From Bacteroidota bacterium (lineage in GTDB: Bacteria; Bacteroidota; Bacteroidia; Chitinophagales; Chitinophagaceae): DNA of 64,000 nt. The first letter of the stretch is position 1. Every line of letters begins with the position of its first letter. Made by a program: the position numbers and the translations under genes. The stretch spans positions 44,643 to 108,642 of the forward strand of contig JAUZOA010000009.1 in the NCBI GenBank assembly GCA_030706685.1, written 5' to 3'. The notes below the pieces were generated by a model. The model made no database searches, was not told where the DNA came from, and was given only the letters and a program-made list of their open reading frames with translations. Below, piece by piece: positions 51,522 through 61,119 of the stretch.

Positions 51522-51850
51522 TGTTTTGATAAAAATCTACCGCCTGGTACATTATTTATCTTAGTACTATCCGCATTAAAATAATACAGTACTATCGCCG
51601 GGTGAGAGGAGGGTCAAATACGTTCATACCATAAACCTCCGGGGTTGGCACCCTGCCTGGTGGAACATGTCTTACTCCGGCAAGACCGTACCAGAAGGTG
51701 ACCACCATCGTAATTCAAGACATAACGGATATATAACTTTGTTTTTTCCGGAAAGCAATGATTCTTTAATTGATGGTTTATAATCATTTCCCGCTTGTAG
51801 CGACGAACTGATGTACATTTATACAGCAGTTGCCACAAACATCAATCATC

Positions 51851-52735
51851 ATGAAATACCCGGTAATAATAATTGCCTTTTTATTTTCTTCCCTTTCCTC
51901 CGTGCAAAAAGACAAGCCCGCTGACAAGATCCCCATTCTCATCCGTTGCGATGATATCGGTATGTGCCACTCAGTGAATCTCGCGGCCAAAGAGGTGCTG
52001 GAAACCGGCATCCCTGTCTCCATGTCTGTCATGGCTCCCTGTCCCTGGTTCGCTGAAGCGGTAGAACTACTGAAGAAATATCCGAACGTCTCTGTCGGCA
52101 TACACCTTACGCTTAATGCCGAATGGAAACAATACCGCTGGGGACCGGTGTCGGGATCACAAATTGTCCCAACCCTGGTCGATTCAGTTGGGTATTTCTT
52201 TCCTTCACGCGGCGCGCTTTTTGGCAATAACCCAAAACTCAGTGAGATTGAAACGGAACTCCGTGCCCAGATCGAAAAGGCCCTGCGGGCAGGATTAAAG
52301 ATCGATTATCTTGACTATCACATGGGCGCCGCTGTGCAAACTCCCGAAACAAGAGCGATTGTCGAAAAGCTCGCCGCGGAGTATAAAGTGGGCATCTCAC
52401 GCTACTATAATGAAACCGAAGTCGAAGGCTGGTACTTCGCTTCTCCCGCCAATAAACTGGATACGATGATGGTAAAGCTGAGAACAGTACAGCCGGGTGA
52501 GACCAAATTGTTTGTTATTCATGTCGGGCTTGATTCGCCGGAGATGAGCGCTATGGAAGATGCTAATCCCTGGGGACCAAAGGAGATGAGCAAACACCGC
52601 AACGCGGAATTGAACGGGCTTGTTTCGCCGCAATTCCAACATTTGCTTCATGATCCGAAATATCGTCTTGTCAATTATCGTATGCTGAATGAAGAAAAAG
52701 GGCTTAAGGCGATGAAAAGACCGGCAACGGATTAA
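51851..52735 (+). CDS. ChbG/YdjC-type carbohydrate deacetylase family protein (secreted)
   Basis: IPILIRCDDIGMCHSVNLAAKEVLETGIPVSMSVMAPCPWF, NVSVGIHLTLNAEW, IDYLDYHMG. Start chosen within ORF 51830..52735. Confidence 0.85.
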   Translation: MKYPVIIIAFLFSSLSSVQKDKPADKIPILIRCDDIGMCHSVNLAAKEVLETGIPVSMSVMAPCPWFAEAVELLKKYPNVSVGIHLTLNAEWKQYRWGPVSGSQIVPTLVDSVGYFFPSRGALFGNNPKLSEIETELRAQIEKALRAGLKIDYLDYHMGAAVQTPETRAIVEKLAAEYKVGISRYYNETEVEGWYFASPANKLDTMMVKLRTVQPGETKLFVIHVGLDSPEMSAMEDANPWGPKEMSKHRNAELNGLVSPQFQHLLHDPKYRLVNYRMLNEEKGLKAMKRPATD

Positions 52736-52849
52736 CTTGGTCAACTGTAAAGACCAGCCTCAGAAAAACGGTGCCTGCCCTGATAAAAACCGGGTTTGAT
52801 TTTTTGTTCTGCTTTTTTACCAGGTGAATAGCAATTGAAAATTCCAGAC

Positions 52850-53190
52850 CCCCCCGAAAGAAACTGTCCGGGAGTTGCATGTTCTCGCAGGTTATTTCTA
52901 AGGACTAAGGAAATGGTCAAGCGCCTCGGTCCGTCCTTAATAAGAAATTTTTCATCTTTAAGAAAAGCAAGACGGAGCGCAGCGCCTTCTTGAGTTTTGA
53001 ATAACACGAAGCGAAGACTGCGGTTCGAAGCACTTCGATTAGTTTGCTGCCTTGCCGATTCGCAATAGGAAAAGGTCAGCGATCGGAAATATTCCCCATC
53101 GAATCGGCCTGACTTTTTTGCTCCACTTTTTTGTGTCAAAGACAAAAAGTGGAACGGAAAACTACAAGGAGCAGGAGATTCAGCAAAAAT
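52850..53190. repeat. candidate dispersed repetitive element
   Basis: Low-quality ORF 52741..53211(-) with gaagcgaagactgcggttcgaagcacttcg; hairpin ccactttttTGTGTCAAAGACaaaaagtgg at the right end. Confidence 0.4.
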
Positions 53191-53303
53191 GAGATATTCA
53201 TTATAATTCACTTTACTTAGAAACGAATTAATGAAAAGCCTTTAATTTGCGTTTCGGTGTTTGCCGGCCCTTCGGCACAACCTTAACTATCTAAACCACT
53301 TAT

Positions 53304-55670
53304 ATGAACAGGTTTTTATTGACGTTCACTTCTTCTGTAATCATTTCTTTTGCATACGCGCAACAAGATAATTCTTTAACGGCCAAGGATTACCAGCATG
53401 CCGAAAGCCTGATGGGATACAATACCCAGCAATTCATCGACCGCGGCAGTGTCAATCCGAATTGGCTCGAGGGTGATAAATTCTGGTACCGCACATTAAC
53501 TCCGCAAGGCAGTGAATTTATTTTGGTGGATGCTGCAAAAGGAACCCGTGGCCCGGCCTTTGACCAGCAAAAACTGGCGACCGCGCTTTCATCAGCAACC
53601 GGGAGAAGTTATTCAGCACCGATGCTGCCATTCCAATCCTTCAGTTATTCCCCCGACGGCAATTCGATCATCTTTCGCGCAGATAATAAACAATGGAAAT
53701 ATGATTTGAAGAATAATACTGTAGCCAATGATACATCTCAAATGAGAAATAATATGGGGAGGCCGGGAGGTGGCAGATTCCGGGGGGGCGGCAATGAAGT
53801 GCTGTCACCCGACGGAAGTAAAGCTGCTTTCATTAAAGATTATAATTTATGGGTGCGTGATGTAAAGACCAATCAACAGACTCAACTGACCAAAGATGGC
53901 ATTAAGGATTTTGGATACGCGACCGACAATGCCGGATGGACCAGTAGTGACAGGCCGGTGCTTCGCTGGTCTCCAGATTCAAAGAAGATCGCAACATTCA
54001 AACAAGATCAGCGGAATGTCGGCGATATGTATTTGGTCACTACCAATGTAGGTCACCCCACACTGAAGTCATGGAAATACCCGCTGCCGGGTGATAAAGA
54101 GATCGCCACCATTCAGCGCGTCGTGATAAATGTGGATGACCCCAAAGTAATTGTCTTCAATATTCCTCCTGATCCGCACAGGGCATCACTCAGCGATGAT
54201 GTCTCCAGCAGCGGAACATTCGATGACGTGGATTGGAACCCTGATGATTCCGAGTTGGCATTTGTTTCCACTTCCCGGGACCATAAACAGGAAAAATTCC
54301 GCATTGCCAATACCACTACAGGAGAAGTGCGTGAAGTATTAGAAGAAACTGTTCCCACGCAATATGAATCGGGACAGGGAGCCATTAACTGGAGATATCT
54401 TCCCAAAACCAAAGAGATCATCTGGTATTCTGAAAGAGATAACTGGGGACATCTCTATTTATATGATGCCGCGACCGGGAAATTGAAGAATCAAATTACC
54501 AAAGGTGATTGGGTGGTGTTGCGCCTGGTCAAAATAGATGAGAAGAACCGGCAGATCTATTTTATAGCGAATGGACAACAACCGGAGAATCCTTATTTCA
54601 GCCAGTTCTGTAAGATAGGTTTTGATGGGAAAAACCTGGCGGTGCTTACGCCCGATGCAGGTACTCACCAGGTCAGTTTCTCTCCTTCAGAAAATTATTT
54701 TATTGATACCTATTCCAAACCAGACCTGCCATCTGTTTCTGTACTACGTGACAGGAATGGAAAAAAAATAGTTGAACTTGAAAAGACAGATGTATCAAGA
54801 TTGAAAGCAACAGGATGGAAGCCACCCATACCCATCTCCGTAAAAGCACATGACGGTAAAACAGATATTTATGGGCTGGTATTCACTCCCACCAATCTTG
54901 ACCCCAATAAAAAATATCCCATCATTGATTATATCTATCCCGGCCCGCAGGGAGGAAGTGTGGGAAGCTGGGCATTCAGCGCATCAAGAGGTGATCATCA
55001 ATCGCTGGCTGAACTGGGATTTATTGTTGTGGTGATCGAAGGAACCAGCAATCCTGATCGCTCTAAGAGCTTTCATGATATGTATTATCCAAATATGAGT
55101 GAGAATACATTGCCGGACCAGGTGGCTGGTATCCGGCAACTGGCGCAGAAATATCCTTATATGGATACAAGCCGTATTGGTATCTGGGGACATTCAGGCG
55201 GAGGCTTCGCGACCGCCGCGGCCATGTTTCGCTATCCCGATTTCTTCAAAGTAGGTATTTCTGAATCCGGCAACCATGATAACCGAAATTATGAAGATGA
55301 CTGGGGCGAACGTTATATCGGGTTATTGACAAAAGGTCCGGATGGTAAAGACAATTATGAAGCGCAAGCCAACCAGCTTTATGCGAAGAACCTGAAAGGA
55401 AAACTGATGCTGGCTCATGGCCTGATGGATAACAACGTACCCTCCTCTAATACCATGCTGGTAGTAGAAGCGCTGGAAAAAGCGAATAAGGATTATGACC
55501 TGGTTGTTTTTCCCAATGCCGCGCATGGTTATGGCGCCTATTCTCCTTATATGATGCGCCGCCGCTGGGATTATTTTGTAAAGAATCTATTGGGTAAAGA
55601 ACCGCCAAAAGAATATCAATTAGAATCAAAGACTGATCCGAGGAATGGTGGACAGCAATTGGGGTTTTAG
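53304..55670 (+). CDS. S9 family peptidase (dipeptidyl peptidase IV-like)
   Basis: RIGIWGHSGGGFATAAAMFRYPDFFKVGISESGNHDNRNYEDDWGERY; HGLMDNNVPSSNTMLVVEAL; NAAHGY. Confidence 0.94.
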   Translation: MNRFLLTFTSSVIISFAYAQQDNSLTAKDYQHAESLMGYNTQQFIDRGSVNPNWLEGDKFWYRTLTPQGSEFILVDAAKGTRGPAFDQQKLATALSSATGRSYSAPMLPFQSFSYSPDGNSIIFRADNKQWKYDLKNNTVANDTSQMRNNMGRPGGGRFRGGGNEVLSPDGSKAAFIKDYNLWVRDVKTNQQTQLTKDGIKDFGYATDNAGWTSSDRPVLRWSPDSKKIATFKQDQRNVGDMYLVTTNVGHPTLKSWKYPLPGDKEIATIQRVVINVDDPKVIVFNIPPDPHRASLSDDVSSSGTFDDVDWNPDDSELAFVSTSRDHKQEKFRIANTTTGEVREVLEETVPTQYESGQGAINWRYLPKTKEIIWYSERDNWGHLYLYDAATGKLKNQITKGDWVVLRLVKIDEKNRQIYFIANGQQPENPYFSQFCKIGFDGKNLAVLTPDAGTHQVSFSPSENYFIDTYSKPDLPSVSVLRDRNGKKIVELEKTDVSRLKATGWKPPIPISVKAHDGKTDIYGLVFTPTNLDPNKKYPIIDYIYPGPQGGSVGSWAFSASRGDHQSLAELGFIVVVIEGTSNPDRSKSFHDMYYPNMSENTLPDQVAGIRQLAQKYPYMDTSRIGIWGHSGGGFATAAAMFRYPDFFKVGISESGNHDNRNYEDDWGERYIGLLTKGPDGKDNYEAQANQLYAKNLKGKLMLAHGLMDNNVPSSNTMLVVEALEKANKDYDLVVFPNAAHGYGAYSPYMMRRRWDYFVKNLLGKEPPKEYQLESKTDPRNGGQQLGF

Positions 55671-55729
55671 GAAAAATTTTATGTGAGGAGTTATATTACT
55701 GCTTTCGTTGCCCGACGCGTCGCACATTT

Positions 55730-55749
55730 ACGCCCCGGTTCCGGGGCGT
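55730..55749. terminator. stem-loop downstream of the DPP-IV gene
   Basis: acgccccgg-tt-ccggggcgt perfect 9-bp stem. Confidence 0.4.
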
Positions 55750-55852
55750 AGAAAAATTACACCTGGCAGGAGCTTTACAAACTTAGTTTGAATTTGCCAC
55801 CGCACGCTGTAATTGTGGTGAAGTAAAGAGGGTTGTTTATCTTCACCCTATC

Positions 55853-56626
55853 ATGGTGACCGTTTTGCAGATTTTTTTTGTCCTGGGATTGATTGTTATA
55901 ATAATTCAGTTTGTATTTAGAATAAGAAGAGTAAACAAAACCATTCCCCTGCCGGAAAATTACAGGGAGTTGCTCAATGATTATGTAAAATTTTACAGGC
56001 AACTTGACGAGAAAGGAAAAGAAAAATTTGAAGAAAGAATTCAGCACTTTCTGTCTGCCGTGCAAATAACCGGGGTAAATGCTATTGCAGAAGATCTTGA
56101 CCGGCTTTTAATTGCAGCCGGGGCCATTATTCCCGTTTATGCTTTCCCGGACTGGCAGTATATCAACCTGCATGAAGTTTTATTATATCCCGGAACGTTC
56201 AATGAAGATTTTGACCAGGGAGGATCGGATCGCCCTGTCACAGGCATGGTGGGTACCGGGGCTATGCAACATGTAATGATCATTACCAAATGGGAACTGA
56301 GACAAGGGTTTATTAATAACCACGATGCCCGCAACACCGCTATTCATGAGTTTGTGCACCTGGTAGATAAAATGGATGGAACCATGGATGGTGTTCCTGA
56401 AATAATTTTAGAGCGGAAATATGTAAATAAATGGAAGAATCTGATGGATTCAACTATCCGGCAAATGAAAAGCTACGGATCAGATATTGATATGTACGGG
56501 GCCACTAACCACGCAGAGTTTTTTGCGGTTATTTCCGAATACTTTTTTGAGCGACCAGACTTATTAAAAGCCAATCATCCTGAGTTATATGAAATGCTTG
56601 GGATGATATATAAAATGGAGAGATGA
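55853..56626 (+). CDS. zinc-dependent peptidase (MtfA-like)
   Basis: NTAIHEFVHLVDKMDGTMDGVP, ATNHAEFFAVISEYFFERPDLLKANHPELYEML. Confidence 0.88.
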   Translation: MVTVLQIFFVLGLIVIIIQFVFRIRRVNKTIPLPENYRELLNDYVKFYRQLDEKGKEKFEERIQHFLSAVQITGVNAIAEDLDRLLIAAGAIIPVYAFPDWQYINLHEVLLYPGTFNEDFDQGGSDRPVTGMVGTGAMQHVMIITKWELRQGFINNHDARNTAIHEFVHLVDKMDGTMDGVPEIILERKYVNKWKNLMDSTIRQMKSYGSDIDMYGATNHAEFFAVISEYFFERPDLLKANHPELYEMLGMIYKMER

Positions 56627-56702
56627 TGGATGGCTGGGTTCGCGTCTTCACGGATCTGATTTTATACCAAAGCTGTAAAGTCTTCCCATAGCAGGATACT
56701 TC

Positions 56703-56903
56703 CCCGACGATGTCCCGCCCCGCCTGAGGTAACTGGATAGGGAAAACATCATGGGCGGACTCGTCGCTGTGAGAGGCGCCGGATATATGCCGGGAAAATG
56801 AGCTGGCCATTTTATATGACTTTGTACGAAATGGTTTACTGCGACGAGTCCGCCCACAAAGTTCTTTCAAATTGATCTTACTGTTGGGCGAGACATCGTC
56901 GGG
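56703..56903. repeat. nested double inverted repeat
   Basis: Outer arms cccgacgatgtcccgccc (56703-56720)/gggcgagacatcgtcggg (56886-56903), 17/18; inner arms tgggcggactcgtcgc (56752-56767)/gcgacgagtccgccca (56841-56856), 16/16. Confidence 0.75.
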
Positions 56904-57043
56904 CAAGAGTTTGATAGTTGGAGATTTTAGAAAAAAAAGATTGATGAAGGGGACTCGTGCGGGAAAAAGTGTCTGTAAGATTAAGTACCGGCTATTACAT
57001 CTAAAATATATTATACTTCACATCATTTCTCCCTATCCGCCCT

Positions 57044-58093
57044 TCACCGGGTCATCAAAACCGCCTTAATACAATTATCCATTTTTTTATCAAACACTTC
57101 GTACGCTTTTGCCCCATCCTCTAAGGAAAATTGATGGGTAATGATATCTTCTATCGCATAACGCTGCGGCACTTCGTCCTTCAATAATTTTTCAGCATAA
57201 TACCTGGCGGGGCAACGACCGCTTTTGTAAATAAGATTTTTATCATAGGCTTCGCCGGGAGAAAAGGAAAAATATTTGGCCGTATGCACACCCGCCGATG
57301 ATATTGTTCCGCCGGGACGGATCAGATCAATCGCCAGCTTCAATGTTTTATCACTGCCTGCTACTTCCATTACTGCGTCAGCGCCGCGGCCATGGGTGTG
57401 GTTAAGAATTTCTTCTTTCACATCGGTGAGCGATGGATTTAGTGGAATAGCGCCGAACTGTTTGGCGATGGCTAAGCGTTCGGGTATCACGTCAATAGCA
57501 AATAATGTTTCAGCGCCAAGATGCCTGGCAGCCAGTATGGTCATCAAGCCCACCGGCCCGCATCCTATCACTGCATAAACAGCCGAAGGTTTTATCCCGG
57601 CATTATCGGCACAGAAATAACCGGTAGAAAAAACATCGCCCAGCAGCAATCCTTTTTTTTCATCGAGGTCAGCGCTCAATGGCAGGAGCGTGCTGTCGGC
57701 CATCGGTACACGGATATACCCGGCCTGCGCTCCATGAAGACCATGACCCTTCTCCACCCATCCAAACAGGTTTCCTTTTTCACAGCGGCAGGTAAGACCG
57801 ATACGGCAATAAAAACATTCGCCGCAGGAAGTGGTAAAAGGACTGAGCACCCTCGCTCCTTTTTTGAATTTCTTTACATCTGCGCCCGCTTCTTCTACGA
57901 TGCCGGTGAACTCATGCCCCATCACGGTGCCGTGATCCAGCCCTGTTTCCCTACCATGATATATATGCAGATCGGAACCACAGATGCCCGCCATCGTTAT
58001 CTTCACAATGACATCAGATGGATGAAGCAACCCGGGATCTTTAACGGTGCTGTACTCAATGATTTCTTTTCCGCCGAATGTTAGCGCCTGCAT
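57044..58093 (-). CDS. zinc-dependent alcohol dehydrogenase (MDR superfamily)
   Basis: GICGSDLHIYHGRETGLDHGTVMGHEFTGIVEEAG, CGECFYCRIGLTCRCEKG, YAVIGCGPVGLMTILAARHLGAE. Confidence 0.93.
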   Translation of the reverse strand: MQALTFGGKEIIEYSTVKDPGLLHPSDVIVKITMAGICGSDLHIYHGRETGLDHGTVMGHEFTGIVEEAGADVKKFKKGARVLSPFTTSCGECFYCRIGLTCRCEKGNLFGWVEKGHGLHGAQAGYIRVPMADSTLLPLSADLDEKKGLLLGDVFSTGYFCADNAGIKPSAVYAVIGCGPVGLMTILAARHLGAETLFAIDVIPERLAIAKQFGAIPLNPSLTDVKEEILNHTHGRGADAVMEVAGSDKTLKLAIDLIRPGGTISSAGVHTAKYFSFSPGEAYDKNLIYKSGRCPARYYAEKLLKDEVPQRYAIEDIITHQFSLEDGAKAYEVFDKKMDNCIKAVLMTR

Positions 58094-58103
58094 GCTATCA
58101 ATA

Positions 58104-58631
58104 TTAGATTTTAATATAATCGTCCACTCTTTTCTTCTGTCTCAAATGATGCCGGAGATGCATTTCGGCAAATTGCATCCATTCATTTGCATTAAAATAG
58201 CCCAACCCAAAATGTTTTGTTTTACCCTTATATTGACTTTTTGAGACCAGGGCCGCGGTCTTATTTATTTCATCTTTCAAATGATTTAGTCCCTCTGTTA
58301 GTTGTTCTTTGCTGACAGGTGGCGGCGTATCCGCGTTGGAAGGCGGTCCTTCGAGTATCGCATCCGGAAACGCATTATTAAGAAACATGGCTTTAGCATT
58401 AACAGATGTCTCTTCCTCTGCGTGATCATTAGTGGATGCGCAAATTTGCATTTGTTTGATAAAATAGCTGGTAGCGCCAATAAGATGCATATACACTTGT
58501 CCAATCGACCAGCTTGTGGGCGAGGGTTTCACAGATAATTGAGTAAAACTATATTTTTCCAACTCCTTTATCCAGGTATCCAGTGTTTGATTAAAATCTT
58601 CAATTAACATAAATGTGATGATAAAAAACAA
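58104..58631 (-). CDS. DinB family protein
   Basis: SPTSWSIGQVYMHLIGATSYFIKQMQ, NEWMQFAEMHLRHHLRQKKRVDDYI. Confidence 0.75.
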   Translation of the reverse strand: MFFIITFMLIEDFNQTLDTWIKELEKYSFTQLSVKPSPTSWSIGQVYMHLIGATSYFIKQMQICASTNDHAEEETSVNAKAMFLNNAFPDAILEGPPSNADTPPPVSKEQLTEGLNHLKDEINKTAALVSKSQYKGKTKHFGLGYFNANEWMQFAEMHLRHHLRQKKRVDDYIKI

Positions 58632-58872
58632 AAAGAATGTTTAAAGGTTCTGTAATCAATAAATTTCTTTTCCCCCGAATGTTAGTGAAGTTAATGATTG
58701 GAACACTAACACTCTCCGCCGCTTAAAGAGGGAGCTTAGTTCAGGTCAATCCCTTCGTATCAATAAAATTATTTAAAGTAGTTACCGGTAGCTACTTTCT
58801 GCTTTTATAAAATTTTCTACTGGTAAAAAATGTATTGGCCTAAGTTCCCCCCTTCGGCGGTCAGGGGGCGCT

Positions 58873-59637
58873 TCAAAGCATCCCTTTGATCCATCCACCA
58901 TCCACCGGCAATGAAACGCCTGTAATATAACCGGCGCGTTCGCTGGCTAAAAATGCGACGGCGGCTGCGAACTCTTCCGGTTTTCCAAAACGCCCCAAAG
59001 GAATTTCAGATTTTACCGAAGCGAAAGAAGGATTGTTGTCAATTAATTCTTTCAGTCTCTCCGTTTCTGTATAGCCCGGCATTACGTTATTAACGGTAAT
59101 AGTATAAGAGGCTAGTTCATTAGCCAGCGTTTTCATTAAGCCAACTACTGAGGCCCTGACCGAGTTGGATAACATCAAATTATTAATCGGTTGTTTTACC
59201 GTGATAGACGTAATGGAAATAATCCGTCCCCATCTTTGTTCCTTCATGCCGGGTAAAAAACCATTGACCAGCCCCACTACACTTGCCAGCAGGTTATTAT
59301 AGGCATGATCCCAGTCCTGCTGTTTTAATTCTTCGATCTTTCCGGTAGGGGGCCCGCCTGTATTCGTGACGAGAATATCTACCTTGCTGTAAACCTGCAG
59401 GGCGCTTTTAATAACGGAGTCCCGTTCGGCAGCAATGGATAAGTCGCCGGTAAGGGCCAGGACCCGGGTATTCGTTTGCTTTTCTATTTCCTCTTTTGTT
59501 CTTTCCAGGTCCTCTTTATTGCGTCCGCAAATAATTGTCTTCGCGCCTTCCTGTGCCAGTTCTAACGCAACGCTTTTGCCAAGTCCTTTGCTGGAGGCGG
59601 CTACAAAAGCTACTTTATTTTTTAGTCCGAGTTCCAT
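58873..59637 (-). CDS. SDR family oxidoreductase
   Basis: KNKVAFVAASSKGLGKSVALELAQEGAKTIICGRN, GRIISITSITVKQPINNLMLSNSVRASVVGLMKTLANELA. Start chosen at MELGLKNK within ORF 58873..59691; upstream codons derive from a repeat. Confidence 0.92.
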   Translation of the reverse strand: MELGLKNKVAFVAASSKGLGKSVALELAQEGAKTIICGRNKEDLERTKEEIEKQTNTRVLALTGDLSIAAERDSVIKSALQVYSKVDILVTNTGGPPTGKIEELKQQDWDHAYNNLLASVVGLVNGFLPGMKEQRWGRIISITSITVKQPINNLMLSNSVRASVVGLMKTLANELASYTITVNNVMPGYTETERLKELIDNNPSFASVKSEIPLGRFGKPEEFAAAVAFLASERAGYITGVSLPVDGGWIKGML

Positions 59638-59803
59638 TGCTTCACTTTGTTCGCAATGACGTCTTCGCTTTGTTCGCAATGACGTCTTCACTTCGTTCGC
59701 AATGACGTCTTTGCTTGGTTCGTAATGATGTTTTGTTTCGTTCGCAATGATGTTTTCGCATTGCTCTCTATGACGTCTTTGCTTGGTTCGTAATGATGTT
59801 TCT
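59638..59803. repeat. approx. 23-bp degenerate tandem repeat, about 7 units
   Basis: ttcactttgttcgcaatgacgtc / ttcgctttgttcgcaatgacgtc / ttcacttcgttcgcaatgacgtc / tttgcttggttcgtaatgatgtt ... Confidence 0.85.
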
Positions 59804-59809
59804 AATTTC

Positions 59810-60169
59810 CTATTTTCTTAAATAATCATCTGTTTTATCCAACCAATCCTGGCGGGGAGGCGCCCAGGTATCTATTTCCTCTACATCACCCACCATCAGC
59901 GCTTCATGTGGCAGGTTGGATGGAATGACTACCACATCTCCCGGGCAAAGGTCCATCGTTTGTTCCTTATTGGCCCCAAACCAAAAACGCATTTTCCCCG
60001 AAACCACCTGGGTCACCTGTTCATGTATATGCTGATGCAAGGGTACTACAAAACCATCCTTAAATTTCATCCTCGCAATCATCAGTTTTTCTCCCGTAAC
60101 AATCTTTCGGGACATAGAGGGGTTTACCTCTTCGGCCGGAACTTCCTCCCAGTTCAATTTTTTTATCAT
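59810..60169 (-). CDS. cupin domain protein
   Basis: VVPLHQHIHEQVTQVVSGKMRFWFGANKEQTMDLCPGDVVVIPSNLPHEALMVGD. Confidence 0.9.
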   Translation of the reverse strand: MIKKLNWEEVPAEEVNPSMSRKIVTGEKLMIARMKFKDGFVVPLHQHIHEQVTQVVSGKMRFWFGANKEQTMDLCPGDVVVIPSNLPHEALMVGDVEEIDTWAPPRQDWLDKTDDYLRK

Positions 60170-60256
60170 GACCAATGGTTTTGATTAGCGGGAAATTGCA
60201 GTGAACTAAGTTATTGCTTTGTCCTGAGATTACACTCAGGGAGTCATTTCAGTAAC

Positions 60257-60388
60257 GGGTCAGTTTGAAATATGTCCACTGAGAACCGCAGAGATAAAGA
60301 GCGCCACAGAGAGACTATCATGAATCCTCTGAGATTCTCTGTTTCTCCGCGGTCTTCTGTGGCCCACATAAGTATTGAAACTGACCCA
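60257..60388. repeat. MITE-like element with inverted ends and internal CCGCAGAG-type repeats
   Basis: gggtcagtttgaaatatg near the left end and agtattgaaactgaccc at the right; internal accgcagagataaagagcgccacagagag and gattctctgtttctccgcggtcttctgtgg. Confidence 0.6.
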
Positions 60389-60475
60389 CTCATTTCCCGG
60401 AAAAGAATTAAATCGACCTTTAGTACTAAAGTTGCATCAGCAGGCGCCGGCTTTTTTCAGGACAAGACAAAGGGA

Positions 60476-60503
60476 ATAAAAAAACCCCGGCTCTTGCCGG
60501 GGG
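60476..60503 (-). terminator. Rho-independent-type terminator downstream of the DoxX gene
   Basis: Minus strand reads cccccggcaagagccgggg followed by tttttt. Confidence 0.7.
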
Positions 60504-60588
60504 TTGGAATAATTTATGCCCTGGTCCACAGGCCGAAGGCATAAACTTAGTAAGCCAATAACCGTATTGATCAAACCATAAACCTTAC

Positions 60589-61119
60589 TTAAATCTTTAC
60601 CAATCGTTCTTGAATTACTGGCCTGGGTGACCCGATTAATTTTTTTACAGGCCTTTTCAGGAATGCATCGAGCGACCATCTACCGGCTCCTTCTATTAAA
60701 AGAAAAAGGCAAATCAATACCTGCGCATAATCGGAACGTGTTTCATGCAGCACAGCCCAGATACCTATTTTAGGCGGCGCGGGAGGAATAGGCAGCGGGC
60801 TTGTACCTAAATACAGGGATATTTTAGTGCTGAGTATGGCAACAATCATTTGAATAATAAACCAGAAGGCGGTAAATCGTGTAAAAATGCCAAACAAAAG
60901 AAACAAACCGCCAATGATTTCCGCTGTCGCTACAAAATGGGCGGTCAGTTCGGGCATAGGAAAGCCAAGTTTTGTAAACCTGCCTAAACCCTGGTTGACA
61001 TAAACAAATTTTAATATCCCTTCCCAGAAAAATACACCGCCCGCCATTAGCCGGAGTATTAATATGGATGATTGTCCATTAACAGGCGGGTTGTTAAACC
61101 AATTGATCACTTTTTTCAT
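60589..61119 (-). CDS. DoxX family membrane protein
   Basis: LILRLMAGGVFFWEGILKFVYVNQGLGRFTKLGFP...VATAEIIGGLFLLFGIFTRFTAFWFIIQMIVAI. Confidence 0.88.
   Translation of the reverse strand: MKKVINWFNNPPVNGQSSILILRLMAGGVFFWEGILKFVYVNQGLGRFTKLGFPMPELTAHFVATAEIIGGLFLLFGIFTRFTAFWFIIQMIVAILSTKISLYLGTSPLPIPPAPPKIGIWAVLHETRSDYAQVLICLFLLIEGAGRWSLDAFLKRPVKKLIGSPRPVIQERLVKI

Noticed and set aside
52741-53211. 156-aa minus ORF as a real protein
   Set aside because: Composition and internal motifs look like repeat DNA; no domain recognisable.
56529-56906. 125-aa minus ORF and 56648..56857(-)
   Set aside because: Antisense to the MtfA-like gene end and the nested inverted repeat.
57521-58084. 187-aa plus ORF
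   Set aside because: Antisense to the alcohol dehydrogenase gene; no domain.
60272-60544. 90-aa plus ORF
   Set aside because: Covers the MITE-like element and the DoxX terminator; not a credible protein.
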